From an uncultured Dorea sp. (GTDB lineage Bacteria; Bacillota; Clostridia; Lachnospirales; Lachnospiraceae): DNA of 64,000 nt. Made by a program: the position numbers and the translations under genes. The DNA is taken from positions 56,067-120,066 of the forward strand of contig CAJUMF010000007.1 of assembly GCA_910586965.1 (NCBI GenBank), given 5' to 3'. The notes under the pieces were generated by a model, which saw only the letters and a list, made by a program, of their open reading frames with translations, had not been told where the DNA came from and did not search any database. Position 1 is the first letter of the stretch. Each line of letters opens with the position of its first letter. This document shows, in pieces, positions 40,840 to 50,154 of the stretch.

Positions 40840-43065
40840 ATGGATACATGGTACTGGGTACTTGAATACAGTAAAGTGTTTGTCGGGTATTTGCTTTTAA
40901 TGTTTGTCTGGCCTTCCGTTGTATTTGGGAAGCATCTTCGAGAGAAGGATATAGTATATCGGTTTGGTTTTTGCGTTACCGTGCAGATCGTACTGATCAA
41001 TATAGCTGTATTGCGCCTGGGGCTGTTCCGTATACTAAAACCGCAGATTGTTATTGCCCTGTTTTACGGCGTGTTTTTATTTGCCCTTGTGCAAAGAATC
41101 AGGGAGCGTCGTGGGCAGTCAGCGAACAGAGAAAAAAGAAAGATGAAGCTGCGCAGGAGGATCAGGCTTTGGGCGAAGGAGCTCTGGTGGCGATTCAGTA
41201 TGCGGGCAGGGGAATACAGTGTTCTTGCAGTCATTCTTATATTCGGGATGATGTATTTTTCGTACGGTACGTCACAGGTACATTCTTACGGGTTTGGAGA
41301 TTCCTATGTACATCATGCATGGATACATGGACTTACCGAAGGAAATGTTTTTTCAGATGGAGTATATCCGGAAGGTATGCATTGTTTTATTTATTGCATG
41401 GATACATTATTTGGGATCCGTGTGTACAGCAGTCTCCTGTTTTTGCAGGGAATCCACGTGATGGTGCTGCTTTTTGCGGCATATGCCCTGATGAGGGAAG
41501 TGTTTCACTGGCGCTATACGCCGTTGTTTGTGCTCACATTGTTTTTGACACTTGATCTGCTTAATGCCGATCAGATCTACAGTATGTTCCGTTTACAGAT
41601 CACCCTGCCTCAGGAATTCGGACTGCATACACAGTTTTTGTGTGCATTATTCCTGGTGCGGTATCTGAAGGATGAACGCCGTTTTGTAAGAGGGCAGAGC
41701 ACATCCCGGTATTACTGGAATGATAATCTGTTTTTGTTTATGATGTCTTTGGCAGCATCGATCTCCATTCATTTTTATACGACGATCATGTCGTTTGTGA
41801 TGTGTGTTGCGTTTGCAGTGTTTGCAGTAAAGAAGATCTTTACGAAAGAGCGGTTTATTCCCCTTGCAACGGCGGTTATCTGTGGGTGTCTTTTAGCGGT
41901 CCTGCCTATGGTCAGTGCTCTTTGTTCAGGGATTCCGTTCAATTACTCAATCAAGTGGGCGGTCAATACGATGGACGGGGAGGAGACCAGAGAGTTTGAC
42001 AGCAGTGCGGATGAAGGGCTTAAGAAAAAAGAGAAGTCAGTCAACCTGATTCCGGTGAAAAAAGCGAAAAAAATCTATGAAAAAGGGTACAAAGCTTTAT
42101 ATGGAGAGACGAGGGCAAAAGGGATCTTATGTATTACAGGAGCGGTAATTGTTCTCTGCCTCTTATCCAGACGGCGGAATTGGCTGCATTTTAAAGAAAT
42201 CAGCAGCGGTTATCCACCGGTGATCCTGTTTACGTTTTTATTTATACTCATATATGCCGCGCCGCATATCGGCCTTCCGTCTGTCATATCGGATTCCCGG
42301 TTCTGTAGTGTCGGTCATATGATGATGCTGGCGGTTGTGATGATGCCGGCGGATGTTTTGTTTTCGATGCTGACTTACTATTGCAGGGATTTTTTGTTGC
42401 AGGTATGTTCCGTGCTGTCGGTGGCGGGTATCTATATGTTGACGATGCTGACCGGGAATTTCCATGGATACCTGTTTTATGAACTGACAAGGTATAATTC
42501 TACAGTGGAATTGACAAACTCTATTATAGACCGATTCCCTGAGAAAGATTTTGTCATAGTAGCGCCTACGGATGAACTGTATCCTGTCATTAAGTACGGG
42601 TGGCATGAGGAACTGCTGGCATTTGTTCAAAATACCGCTACCGAGAACTATACATTATCGCCGAGCCATGTATTTATCTACGTGGAAAAAAGGCCGATCC
42701 AATATGCGCAGGCTTATTTCTTCCAGGGTCCTGCATGGCTTGCCCAGGAAAAATATATGGATATCTACTGGGACAAATATTCTAAAAAATATCCGGATAC
42801 CGGGGCGAGTCAGGCTCCGAAGATTACGGCCGCTGTTGTTTCTAAAGAAGAGGCCGGGAAAGAGATCCCGGAGTACTGGAATAGCTGGTTTACATACACA
42901 AAGCTTGACAGCCGCACGATTCTGGAATCTAAGGCGTATAATTGGTGTCAGCGTTATCTGAATCAGCATCCGTTTGAGATGAATGTGTATTATGAAGATG
43001 AGGACTTTATCTGCTATTATTTGAAGCAGGAGCCGGATATGCCTTATAATCTGGGGACAAATTGA
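40840..43065 (+). CDS. Large polytopic GT-C-like membrane glycosyltransferase
   Basis: The 741-residue protein has about 11-13 hydrophobic segments and a soluble C-terminal domain of about 190 residues. After an early helix the first loop carries SYGFGDSYVHHAWIHGL, in which Asp and His residues resemble the acidic motif of GT-C enzymes such as GT39 and oligosaccharyltransferases. EGMHCFIYCMDTLFG follows. It probably transfers a sugar from a lipid carrier on the outer face. The start follows GGGAGAGGTAAGC. It sits between two DUF4832 genes, with 2 bases to the first and 1 to the second, so all three are almost certainly co-expressed. Confidence 0.72.
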   Translation: MDTWYWVLEYSKVFVGYLLLMFVWPSVVFGKHLREKDIVYRFGFCVTVQIVLINIAVLRLGLFRILKPQIVIALFYGVFLFALVQRIRERRGQSANREKRKMKLRRRIRLWAKELWWRFSMRAGEYSVLAVILIFGMMYFSYGTSQVHSYGFGDSYVHHAWIHGLTEGNVFSDGVYPEGMHCFIYCMDTLFGIRVYSSLLFLQGIHVMVLLFAAYALMREVFHWRYTPLFVLTLFLTLDLLNADQIYSMFRLQITLPQEFGLHTQFLCALFLVRYLKDERRFVRGQSTSRYYWNDNLFLFMMSLAASISIHFYTTIMSFVMCVAFAVFAVKKIFTKERFIPLATAVICGCLLAVLPMVSALCSGIPFNYSIKWAVNTMDGEETREFDSSADEGLKKKEKSVNLIPVKKAKKIYEKGYKALYGETRAKGILCITGAVIVLCLLSRRRNWLHFKEISSGYPPVILFTFLFILIYAAPHIGLPSVISDSRFCSVGHMMMLAVVMMPADVLFSMLTYYCRDFLLQVCSVLSVAGIYMLTMLTGNFHGYLFYELTRYNSTVELTNSIIDRFPEKDFVIVAPTDELYPVIKYGWHEELLAFVQNTATENYTLSPSHVFIYVEKRPIQYAQAYFFQGPAWLAQEKYMDIYWDKYSKKYPDTGASQAPKITAAVVSKEEAGKEIPEYWNSWFTYTKLDSRTILESKAYNWCQRYLNQHPFEMNVYYEDEDFICYYLKQEPDMPYNLGTN

Positions 43066-43066
43066 G

Positions 43067-44536
43067 ATGGCAAGAAGACGTAAAGTAAAATTGGGAATTT
43101 GTTTTTATGTGATGCTGGTGGTGTTTGTCATACTGCTGATTGTGCTGGCGGCGCTTGTGGTTCCTACATGGTGGGAGGCTGTAGCAAACAGGGACAGAGT
43201 AGAGACGAAAAGCTATGATTTTACGGAATCGGCAAGAGAAGTTAAGAATCCAAACAGAGGCTTCTATCGAATGTACAGTTTCCCAATTACAGATAAAAAA
43301 ACAAATTACAAAAAACTTATCGGAGAGATTGACGAAAATGACAATGACACCAAGCTTATGATGACGCAGATAAATCTTAAGGCTTACCGTGACGGGAAGA
43401 TATCAAAGAAGGGTCTCGCTAATATCAAATCATTATTGGATATACTGGAGGCTGTAGACAAGCAGCTTATCGTGCGCTTTGTCTATGATAATGAAGGAAA
43501 GAATGAGCAATACGAACCGGACAGCTTAGATATAATATTAAAGCATATGGAGCAGTTGGAAGACATATTAAAAAGCCACAGCAAGCAGATCTTTATCCTG
43601 CAAAGCCTTTTTGTGGGAAATTGGGGCGAGATGAATGGTACGCGCTATGATTCGGATGAAGATTTTCGAAAGCTGGCATGGAAGCTTGCGGATGTGTCGG
43701 ATGAAGCAACATATCTGTGTGTCCGGGTGCCGGCACAGTGGAGAAGGATCATGCAGTCGGACCATCCTTCAAAGGAAGCAGTGTCCGGGAATCTGACTGC
43801 TGACAGGTTAGGACTTTTCAACGACGGGATGCTCGGAAATGAAAGTGATTACGGAACTTACTGTACGGATTCAGACTGGGACAGTGAATTTGAGCGCTTC
43901 CCGCGGCTTACACGTGAGGAAGAGATTGAATTTCAAAACGAGCTGTGCCGCCGGGTTCCCAACGGGGGAGAGGTTATAAACGACAATGTTTATAACGATT
44001 TCAGTAATGCGGTGAAGGATCTGGCGGCGATGCATATTACTTATCTGAACAAAGTATATGATCCGGAGGTTCTGGACAAGTGGAAACAGACAAAAGTGAA
44101 AGAAAAGGGCTGTTTTTATGGAATGGACGGACTTACCTTTATCGACCGCCATCTGGGTTACCGGCTGGTCATGGAAAAAGTGCACCTAGCACAGAACAAG
44201 CAGAAGAAATGTCTTTCCGTGGGAGTTGAGCTTAAAAATGCAGGGTTTGCTCCACTGTACAAAGAACCAAAGATCAGGATGGTCCTGCAGGATGAGGAAG
44301 ACAAGGAGACGTTTGTTTATCCGGTGACGCAGTCCATTCGGGGATTGGCAGGCGGGAATGAGGCGGAAAAGACCCAGATCCTGGATGTGGATATACCGTT
44401 TCATGAGCTTACAGGTGAAAAATATACCGTGTATTTTTCTATGGTCGATCAGGACACGGGAGAGCATATCCTGCTGGCCAATGAAGAAGATGAAGAACAG
44501 TATGGATATCGCATCGGTACTATCAAGATGAAATAA
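43067..44536 (+). CDS. Membrane-anchored DUF4832-like protein, second copy
   Basis: The 489-residue protein has one N-terminal transmembrane anchor (about residues 8-31) and the same core as the copy at 39530: NPNRGFYRMYSF, LFVGNWGEMNG, LFNDGMLGNESDYGTYC, FIDRHLGYRLVMEKV, and a beta-rich C-terminal domain. It lies on the outside of the membrane by topology, while the first copy has no anchor. The conserved NWGEM acidic residue makes it a candidate polysaccharide-acting enzyme. It starts 1 base after the GT-C-like stop. It is followed by a 26-base gap before the GT4 gene. Confidence 0.75.
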   Translation: MARRRKVKLGICFYVMLVVFVILLIVLAALVVPTWWEAVANRDRVETKSYDFTESAREVKNPNRGFYRMYSFPITDKKTNYKKLIGEIDENDNDTKLMMTQINLKAYRDGKISKKGLANIKSLLDILEAVDKQLIVRFVYDNEGKNEQYEPDSLDIILKHMEQLEDILKSHSKQIFILQSLFVGNWGEMNGTRYDSDEDFRKLAWKLADVSDEATYLCVRVPAQWRRIMQSDHPSKEAVSGNLTADRLGLFNDGMLGNESDYGTYCTDSDWDSEFERFPRLTREEEIEFQNELCRRVPNGGEVINDNVYNDFSNAVKDLAAMHITYLNKVYDPEVLDKWKQTKVKEKGCFYGMDGLTFIDRHLGYRLVMEKVHLAQNKQKKCLSVGVELKNAGFAPLYKEPKIRMVLQDEEDKETFVYPVTQSIRGLAGGNEAEKTQILDVDIPFHELTGEKYTVYFSMVDQDTGEHILLANEEDEEQYGYRIGTIKMK

Positions 44537-44562
44537 AAGCATAGAATGGGGAGCTTGACAAA

Positions 44563-45675
44563 ATGATGGGCAAGGAAAAACCTAAAATTATGTTTTTTAT
44601 AGGTAATATGAGCAGCTCTGGAGGTACCGAAAGGGTGCTGTCTGTAATTGCAGAGGGGCTGTTTGAAAGAAGCTATGAAGTCTTTATCGTAAGTCTCTGG
44701 GGAGGCGGTAAGCCTTTTTTCTCCTTAAAAGAAGAGATAAAGATATACTGGGTGGAAAAAGAGCGGCAAAGGCAGGGAATCAGAGGGAATCTCCAATACC
44801 TGATGAAGGTCCTTGAGAATAAGAAGCCGGATGTTCTGGTAGATGTAGATACAATCCTGGGGTGTTATTCACTGTTTTTAAAGATTTGGAGACAGAACCT
44901 TTGCTGGGTATCGTGGGAGCATTTTGCTTTTAACCACCATTTTCGGAAAAACAGACTTCTTCGCAAGGGAGTCCGGAGGATAGTTTCTAAGTATGCGGAT
45001 CATCTGGTAGTACTGAATGATTCAGATAAGAGAAGCTATGAGGAGAAATTAAGGCCGCGCTGTATGGTTACACGCATTTATAATCCGGTGCCTTATAAGG
45101 AGACCTTTTTAAAGCAGAAAGAGAGGAAAATAATCTTTGCAGCCGGAAGGCTCACAAAAGAAAAGGGATTTGACCTGCTGATCCGAAGCTGGAAGCTCTT
45201 AGAAGAAAGAGAGCCCCGGTGGTTGATGGTAGTTGCAGGTGAAGGAGAAGACAGGAAGAGGCTTGAGAGGATCAAAAGTGCTCTGGGACTTCGGAGATTG
45301 TACTTTATAGGGAAGGTGCCAGATATAGAAACGTATTATGAACTGGCAGCATTCGTCGTCCTTCCTTCAAGATATGAAGGGTTCGGGATGACTTTAGTTG
45401 AGGCGATGCACTATTCGCTTCCGGTTGTGAGCTATGCATGTCCGACAGGACCTATGGAGATCGTGGCGGACGGAGAAAACGGATTTCTTGTGGATGCGGG
45501 GGATGTAAGGATGTTTTCCCAGAGGATGAAGCTTTTGATAGAGAATGACAGGCTGCGTAAACGTATGGGAGAGAGGGCGGCAGAGACAGCCGGGAGATTT
45601 GGCAGGGAGAGAATCTTAGATGAGTGGGAAAAGATGCTTGGAGTGGAAGATATCAGTAATTGTTCCTGTATATAA
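44563..45675 (+). CDS. Glycosyltransferase family 4
   Basis: The 370-residue protein is a GT-B enzyme with IMFFIGNMSSSGGTERVLS at the N-terminus, GRLTKEKGFDLLI (nucleotide-sugar site) and RYEGFGMTLVEAMHYSLPVV, a clear EX7E motif. It is similar to capsule transferases that use UDP-sugars. The overlap with the next GT2 gene is 56 bases, in a different frame. GGGGAG lies 8 bases upstream. It begins the second part of the island, which ends in an ABC exporter. Confidence 0.9.
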   Translation: MMGKEKPKIMFFIGNMSSSGGTERVLSVIAEGLFERSYEVFIVSLWGGGKPFFSLKEEIKIYWVEKERQRQGIRGNLQYLMKVLENKKPDVLVDVDTILGCYSLFLKIWRQNLCWVSWEHFAFNHHFRKNRLLRKGVRRIVSKYADHLVVLNDSDKRSYEEKLRPRCMVTRIYNPVPYKETFLKQKERKIIFAAGRLTKEKGFDLLIRSWKLLEEREPRWLMVVAGEGEDRKRLERIKSALGLRRLYFIGKVPDIETYYELAAFVVLPSRYEGFGMTLVEAMHYSLPVVSYACPTGPMEIVADGENGFLVDAGDVRMFSQRMKLLIENDRLRKRMGERAAETAGRFGRERILDEWEKMLGVEDISNCSCI

Positions 45676-46687
45676 TTCGGAAAGTTATATCAGAGAATGT
45701 CTTGCGTCGGTGCTGAACCAGACATATCGAAATATAGAAATACTCGTAGTTGACGACGGTTCTGTGGACCGAAGTGCTGAAGTCTGTGAAGAATTGAGAA
45801 AAAGAGACAGACGGATACGGATATTTCGCCAGACCCACTGCGGAGTATCGGCAGCGAGAAACAGAGGGATATATGAAGCTTCCGGCAGATATGTGTTTTT
45901 CATAGACAGTGATGATATGATACACCCTCATCTTTTGGAGGCGCTTGTGATGCGGGCGGGGATTTACGATACGGATCTTTTGTTCTGTACATATAGAAAA
46001 GTACATACGGCACAGATAAAACGGATGGCGGATAGGATCAAGACCGTTTATAGTCCGAAAAAGTGCCGGTGGGAAGAAGGGGAACGGTCAGATGCTTTGG
46101 GATGGTTCCATGAGAAACACAGCAAAGAATTATCCTGTATTGGCGGGAAGATGATACGGCGTGACAGGATAGGAGAAGTGAGATTTGATGAGGAACTTTC
46201 TAAGGGAGAGGATACGGTGTTATTATACCGGCTTTGCAGCAAAGGTATGAAGATGTCTTATCTGGATGAGGGATGGTATTATTACAGGACATATCCTGAG
46301 AGTATCACTGCAGCCCAAGGGAAGCGTGTGACGGCAAAAGACTTTGGAGCTTACAAAATAATACGGGCCGGTGAGGCAGAAAAGGGAAATATAAAATGGG
46401 CGTTGATATGGGAATATCGTTATATGTGGAAGCTTTTGTCAGAGTATCTGGTGTTCAAAACAAAGAAGGATAAAAAGAACAGCCGGATCCTTAAGCAGGT
46501 GACGGAGGCGGAACGAAGCCATCCGCTGTATGGTATGCTTCCTGTTCGGACGAGAGTCCTTTTTAGTAGTCTGTATCTTGGATGCTCCTATGTTCCTCCC
46601 GTCAGAGGATTATGGAGGTTCAAACAGAGGATTATGGGAGGGAAAGAGTATGAAAGATTTGATCTCGGTAATTGTTCCAATCTATAA
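45620..46687 (+). CDS. Glycosyltransferase family 2
   Basis: The 355-residue GT-A enzyme has ISVIVPVYNSESYIRECL, VDDGSVDRSAEV, and FFIDSDDMIHP (DXD motif SDD). A later ELSKGEDTVLLYRL matches the usual GT2 ED motif. The start inside the upstream GT4 has AGGGAGAGA and no better alternative. Its end overlaps the next GT2 by 38 bases. Sugar specificity cannot be read. Confidence 0.88.
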   Translation: MSGKRCLEWKISVIVPVYNSESYIRECLASVLNQTYRNIEILVVDDGSVDRSAEVCEELRKRDRRIRIFRQTHCGVSAARNRGIYEASGRYVFFIDSDDMIHPHLLEALVMRAGIYDTDLLFCTYRKVHTAQIKRMADRIKTVYSPKKCRWEEGERSDALGWFHEKHSKELSCIGGKMIRRDRIGEVRFDEELSKGEDTVLLYRLCSKGMKMSYLDEGWYYYRTYPESITAAQGKRVTAKDFGAYKIIRAGEAEKGNIKWALIWEYRYMWKLLSEYLVFKTKKDKKNSRILKQVTEAERSHPLYGMLPVRTRVLFSSLYLGCSYVPPVRGLWRFKQRIMGGKEYERFDLGNCSNL

Positions 46688-47954
46688 TTCGGCAAGATAT
46701 CTCCGGGACTGTGCGGCATCTGTGCTGGAACAGACTTATACATATTTTGAATTACTTCTGATTGACGATGGCTCCGAGGACAACAGCCGGGAGATCTGTA
46801 AGGAGCTGTGCGTGCAGGATGAACGGATCCGGCTGGTGTGCCGGGAGCATAAGGGAGTGTCTGCCGCCAGGAATGCGGGTATAGAGGAGGCGCAGGGGAA
46901 ATATGTCTTTTTCCTTGACAGTGACGATATCATCCATCCGCAATTGCTGGAAGCCTTACATGGACTGATGGAGAAGGAAGGAGCGGCGATTGGTACAGAA
47001 AGACGTTACCGGGCAGGGGAGGAAGGATTCGAAAGACCGGGGGAGTGGAAGGCGGAAGATGTCAGTGCGCTGGAAAATATGTATCTGAAAAATGAAGAGG
47101 CGCTGGAATGCCGTACATTTGCCAGCTCAAAGACTGCTCTTTCCGGGATTGGCGGGAAGATGGTGCAAAAAAGCGCCGTGGGGGAAGTTCGCTTCCATGA
47201 AACACTGACTCATGGAGAAGATACACTGTTCATGTATCAGGTGCTGGCAGGAGGCGCGGATGTAGCCGTGCTGTGCAGGGACTGGTATTGCTACAGGAAG
47301 CATGGGGATGGGACGATCAATAAACTTACCGTTAAGGGGTGTGACAGTATCTACAGGGCGGAGTGCACGATCCGGGATCAGGAGATGTCTGCAGGCAGGG
47401 AAGAGAATGCACTGACTTGGGAGCTTGCGATTGTAAATACTATTATAGGATGGTACAAGGCAGGAAAAAAAGATGATGATACAGATTTAATGAGATATGT
47501 AAAAAGCAAGGTGGATGTTGAGAAGGAGCAGAAAATATTTTTTAGGTTGGATCGGTTAAAACAGTTAGAATTTGGTGTGTTAACCTATTGCTATCCATTT
47601 TGTGATATGTATAATATATATCCGTTTTTTATCCGTGGTATTTATTATGTACGCATGTATGCAAATAGGTATGCTATGCGTGGTGTTTATCATGTACGTA
47701 TGTATGCTATGCGCGGTGTATATTTTTTTCGCCGTCTTGTCGCTTGGCCGGGAATATGCTACAGGAAGATTCTGAACCAAGTGCATATACATCGTTGGAG
47801 AGTAAGATGGGCATATAAAAATGTGAAATGGAAAGGGAAGTGGCTTGTACAGATGACCTGGATCATCATACGGAGAAGTATATGGAAGGTTATGGATAGG
47901 CGGCATTTTATCATGCATCGGGAGGAGCGTTTGGATGGAAAGGAAGAAAGATAA
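46650..47954 (+). CDS. Glycosyltransferase family 2 with tandem Arg/Tyr repeats
   Basis: The 434-residue protein has MKDLISVIVPIYNSARYLRDC, DDGSEDNSRE, FFLDSDDIIHP and THGEDTLFMYQVL, the GT2 motifs. It resembles the preceding GT2 and may be a paralogue. After about residue 310 a basic, aromatic tail includes three copies of RG(I/V)Y-x-(V/F)R, ending in a strongly basic helix, perhaps for membrane attachment. ATG 46650 follows GGGAGGGAAAGAGT; the longer frame from 46530 overlaps the previous gene. It overlaps the next gene by 20 bases. Confidence 0.85.
   Translation: MKDLISVIVPIYNSARYLRDCAASVLEQTYTYFELLLIDDGSEDNSREICKELCVQDERIRLVCREHKGVSAARNAGIEEAQGKYVFFLDSDDIIHPQLLEALHGLMEKEGAAIGTERRYRAGEEGFERPGEWKAEDVSALENMYLKNEEALECRTFASSKTALSGIGGKMVQKSAVGEVRFHETLTHGEDTLFMYQVLAGGADVAVLCRDWYCYRKHGDGTINKLTVKGCDSIYRAECTIRDQEMSAGREENALTWELAIVNTIIGWYKAGKKDDDTDLMRYVKSKVDVEKEQKIFFRLDRLKQLEFGVLTYCYPFCDMYNIYPFFIRGIYYVRMYANRYAMRGVYHVRMYAMRGVYFFRRLVAWPGICYRKILNQVHIHRWRVRWAYKNVKWKGKWLVQMTWIIIRRSIWKVMDRRHFIMHREERLDGKEER
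47634..47732 (+). repeat. Three imperfect in-frame repeats encoding RG(I/V)Y-x-(V/F)R
   Basis: Units begin at 47634, 47679 and 47712; the first two are 29-base near-identical copies and the third is shorter. They code for repeated Arg-Gly-Tyr sequence in the tail of a GT2. Confidence 0.7.
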
Positions 47955-50154
47955 AGCAAAGGTTGGAATTCTCACATTCCATTGTTCGGACAATTATGGA
48001 GCGATGCTGCAGGCGTATGGATTAAAACAGTATCTATGCAGCCATGATATAAAAACAGATATCGTTCCCTATGAGCCGCCTTATATGACTGGCAGGCATT
48101 GGTGGATCCCGTATATTCCCATTGGGAAGGTATCCCGGTGGTTCCGGTTTGCGAGAAGCGGGTGGAAGTCTCATCGACTTATGGGAAAGAATTTTTTTCG
48201 TCTGAGAAAAAACATGAAGGCTTTCCGGAGAAAATATCTGTTGGAACAGGGTCAGCACAGGCTGTTTTTTGCCAGTCAGTTGAACAGGCTTTCTTATGAA
48301 ACTTATATTGTAGGGAGCGATCAGATCTGGAATCCGGATATTACCTGCGGCCTCAGAAAGGAATATTTTGGAGGGTTTGAAAATGAGAAGAAAAAGAAAG
48401 TGATCGCTTATGCGGCCAGCATGGGAGGGGCTGCCCTTGCCGAGCGGTATGATGAAGAATTTTCAGAGCTGTTAAAGAACATGGATGCCATATCCACAAG
48501 GGAGGAAGCGGCGGTTCCCTATGTCAATAAGTTTTATAAAAAGAGGGTTACGGCAGTTTTGGACCCGGTGTTCTTTCTTGGGCGGGAAGAGTGGGAAAGG
48601 ATTGAAGCGCTGCCTAAAGAGCAGGGTTACATACTTGTCCATATGACCGAGCGAACACAGGAAATTGTTGATTATGCGAAAGAGCTGTCGAAGGAGAAAG
48701 GACTTCCGGTCATTGAGCTCCGGACGAACATAGGAGGTGTCACGGAGGAAAGTTTTTCCGTGGTATATACAGCCGGGCCTGCGGAATTCTTAGGGTATAT
48801 CAAAAAAGCGGATTATGTGATAACGAATTCCTTTCACATGACTGCGTTCGGTATCATTTACCAGAAGCAGTTTGTGATATTCTTACATAAGAGCCTTGGG
48901 GCAAGGATTCATAATATCTTGAAGATACACGGACTGGAAGACAGGCTATACAGCGAAGAGCAGCCGTTAGATATCGATGCGCTGCCGAACTGGGATGAAG
49001 TAATGAAAAGGACCAGGGAGAGCAGAAAGGTATCAGAAAATTATCTGATGGGACACTTACTGGGACTACATGTTGAAAAAGAAGAATGCTGCGGATGCGG
49101 TGCCTGCGAGGCTGTCTGTCATACTGGTGCGCTCCGTATGCTGCAGGATGACGAGGGGTTTCGTTATCCCTATATTAATGAGAAGTTGTGTACCCATTGT
49201 GACAGGTGCAAACAGGTATGTCCTTTGAAAAGTGAGAGCAGTAATCTGGATCATGAGCTGTATTTTGGTGCACAGGCGAAGAATGAGAAAGTCAGACATT
49301 CCAGTTCTTCGGGAGGTGTATTCTCAGCCATAGCGCAGTTCGTTCTAAGCCATAGCGGTGTTGTCTACGGAGCAGGATATAATGAGCATATGGAGGTTGT
49401 GCACCAAGAGGTCAGCAATTCGGAGCAGTTAGAGCGGATAAAGAGGACGAAGTACGTGCAAAGCAATATCGAGGGTCTGTATCCCCGAATCGAGCAGAAA
49501 TTAAAGGCGGGGCAGTGGGTATTGTTCTGCGGTACGCCCTGTCAGGCTCAGAGTCTTAAGCTTTATCTGAACCAGACTTATGACAGGCTTATTATTGCGG
49601 ATTTGATTTGTTACGGTGTGCCGTCCCCCGGAATGTGGAGTGATTATGTAAGATATCTTGAGCAGGAGCACGGCGGGCGGATGACAGATTTTTCTTTCCG
49701 TGATAAAAGGAACAAAGACAACGGCCATATGCGCTCCTACATTATAGACGGAATGGAATATGTGGATTCCCTCTATGAAGATATTTATTGCAGAATCTAT
49801 TTTACAAATTACATATTGAGGCCATCCTGCCATAGCTGTAAGTTCTGTAAGCCGGAGCGCGACAGCGATATCACCATCGGGGACTTCTGGGGAATTGAAA
49901 ATGTAGAGCCAGAGGTAGATGACGGTATGGGAACTTCACTTGTTATCGTGCATACTGATAAAGGGAAAAAGGTGTGGAATCAGATTAAAGGGAACTTAAA
50001 TTGGTTCGAATGTGAGAGAGAGGAAGTGCTTCAGCCACGTCTTCAGACTGCTACAAATGCGGCAAAAGGGCGGGAAAGCTTTATGCAGCAGTATATGGCG
50101 AAGCCATTTACGGAGTTTATAAAGGAGGAGCAGGAAAAGAGGAAAAGATGGTAA
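47935..50154 (+). CDS. Polysaccharide pyruvyltransferase fused to F420-hydrogenase beta (FrhB-like) domain
   Basis: Residues 8-375 form a polysaccharide pyruvyl transferase domain (KVGILTFHCSDNYGAMLQAYGLKQYL, VGSDQIWNPDI, RTNIGG). Residues 380-430 hold two 4Fe-4S motifs (CCGCGACEAVCHTGAL and CTHCDRCKQVCP), and residues 435-739 an FrhB C-terminal domain (SSSGGVFSAIAQFV, FCGTPCQAQSLKLYL, FRDKRNKDNG). Each half is known in polysaccharide loci. The 739-residue fusion could add pyruvate ketals while doing a redox step, but the reaction is unknown. The start follows GGAGGAG. Confidence 0.88.
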   Translation: MERKKDKAKVGILTFHCSDNYGAMLQAYGLKQYLCSHDIKTDIVPYEPPYMTGRHWWIPYIPIGKVSRWFRFARSGWKSHRLMGKNFFRLRKNMKAFRRKYLLEQGQHRLFFASQLNRLSYETYIVGSDQIWNPDITCGLRKEYFGGFENEKKKKVIAYAASMGGAALAERYDEEFSELLKNMDAISTREEAAVPYVNKFYKKRVTAVLDPVFFLGREEWERIEALPKEQGYILVHMTERTQEIVDYAKELSKEKGLPVIELRTNIGGVTEESFSVVYTAGPAEFLGYIKKADYVITNSFHMTAFGIIYQKQFVIFLHKSLGARIHNILKIHGLEDRLYSEEQPLDIDALPNWDEVMKRTRESRKVSENYLMGHLLGLHVEKEECCGCGACEAVCHTGALRMLQDDEGFRYPYINEKLCTHCDRCKQVCPLKSESSNLDHELYFGAQAKNEKVRHSSSSGGVFSAIAQFVLSHSGVVYGAGYNEHMEVVHQEVSNSEQLERIKRTKYVQSNIEGLYPRIEQKLKAGQWVLFCGTPCQAQSLKLYLNQTYDRLIIADLICYGVPSPGMWSDYVRYLEQEHGGRMTDFSFRDKRNKDNGHMRSYIIDGMEYVDSLYEDIYCRIYFTNYILRPSCHSCKFCKPERDSDITIGDFWGIENVEPEVDDGMGTSLVIVHTDKGKKVWNQIKGNLNWFECEREEVLQPRLQTATNAAKGRESFMQQYMAKPFTEFIKEEQEKRKRW

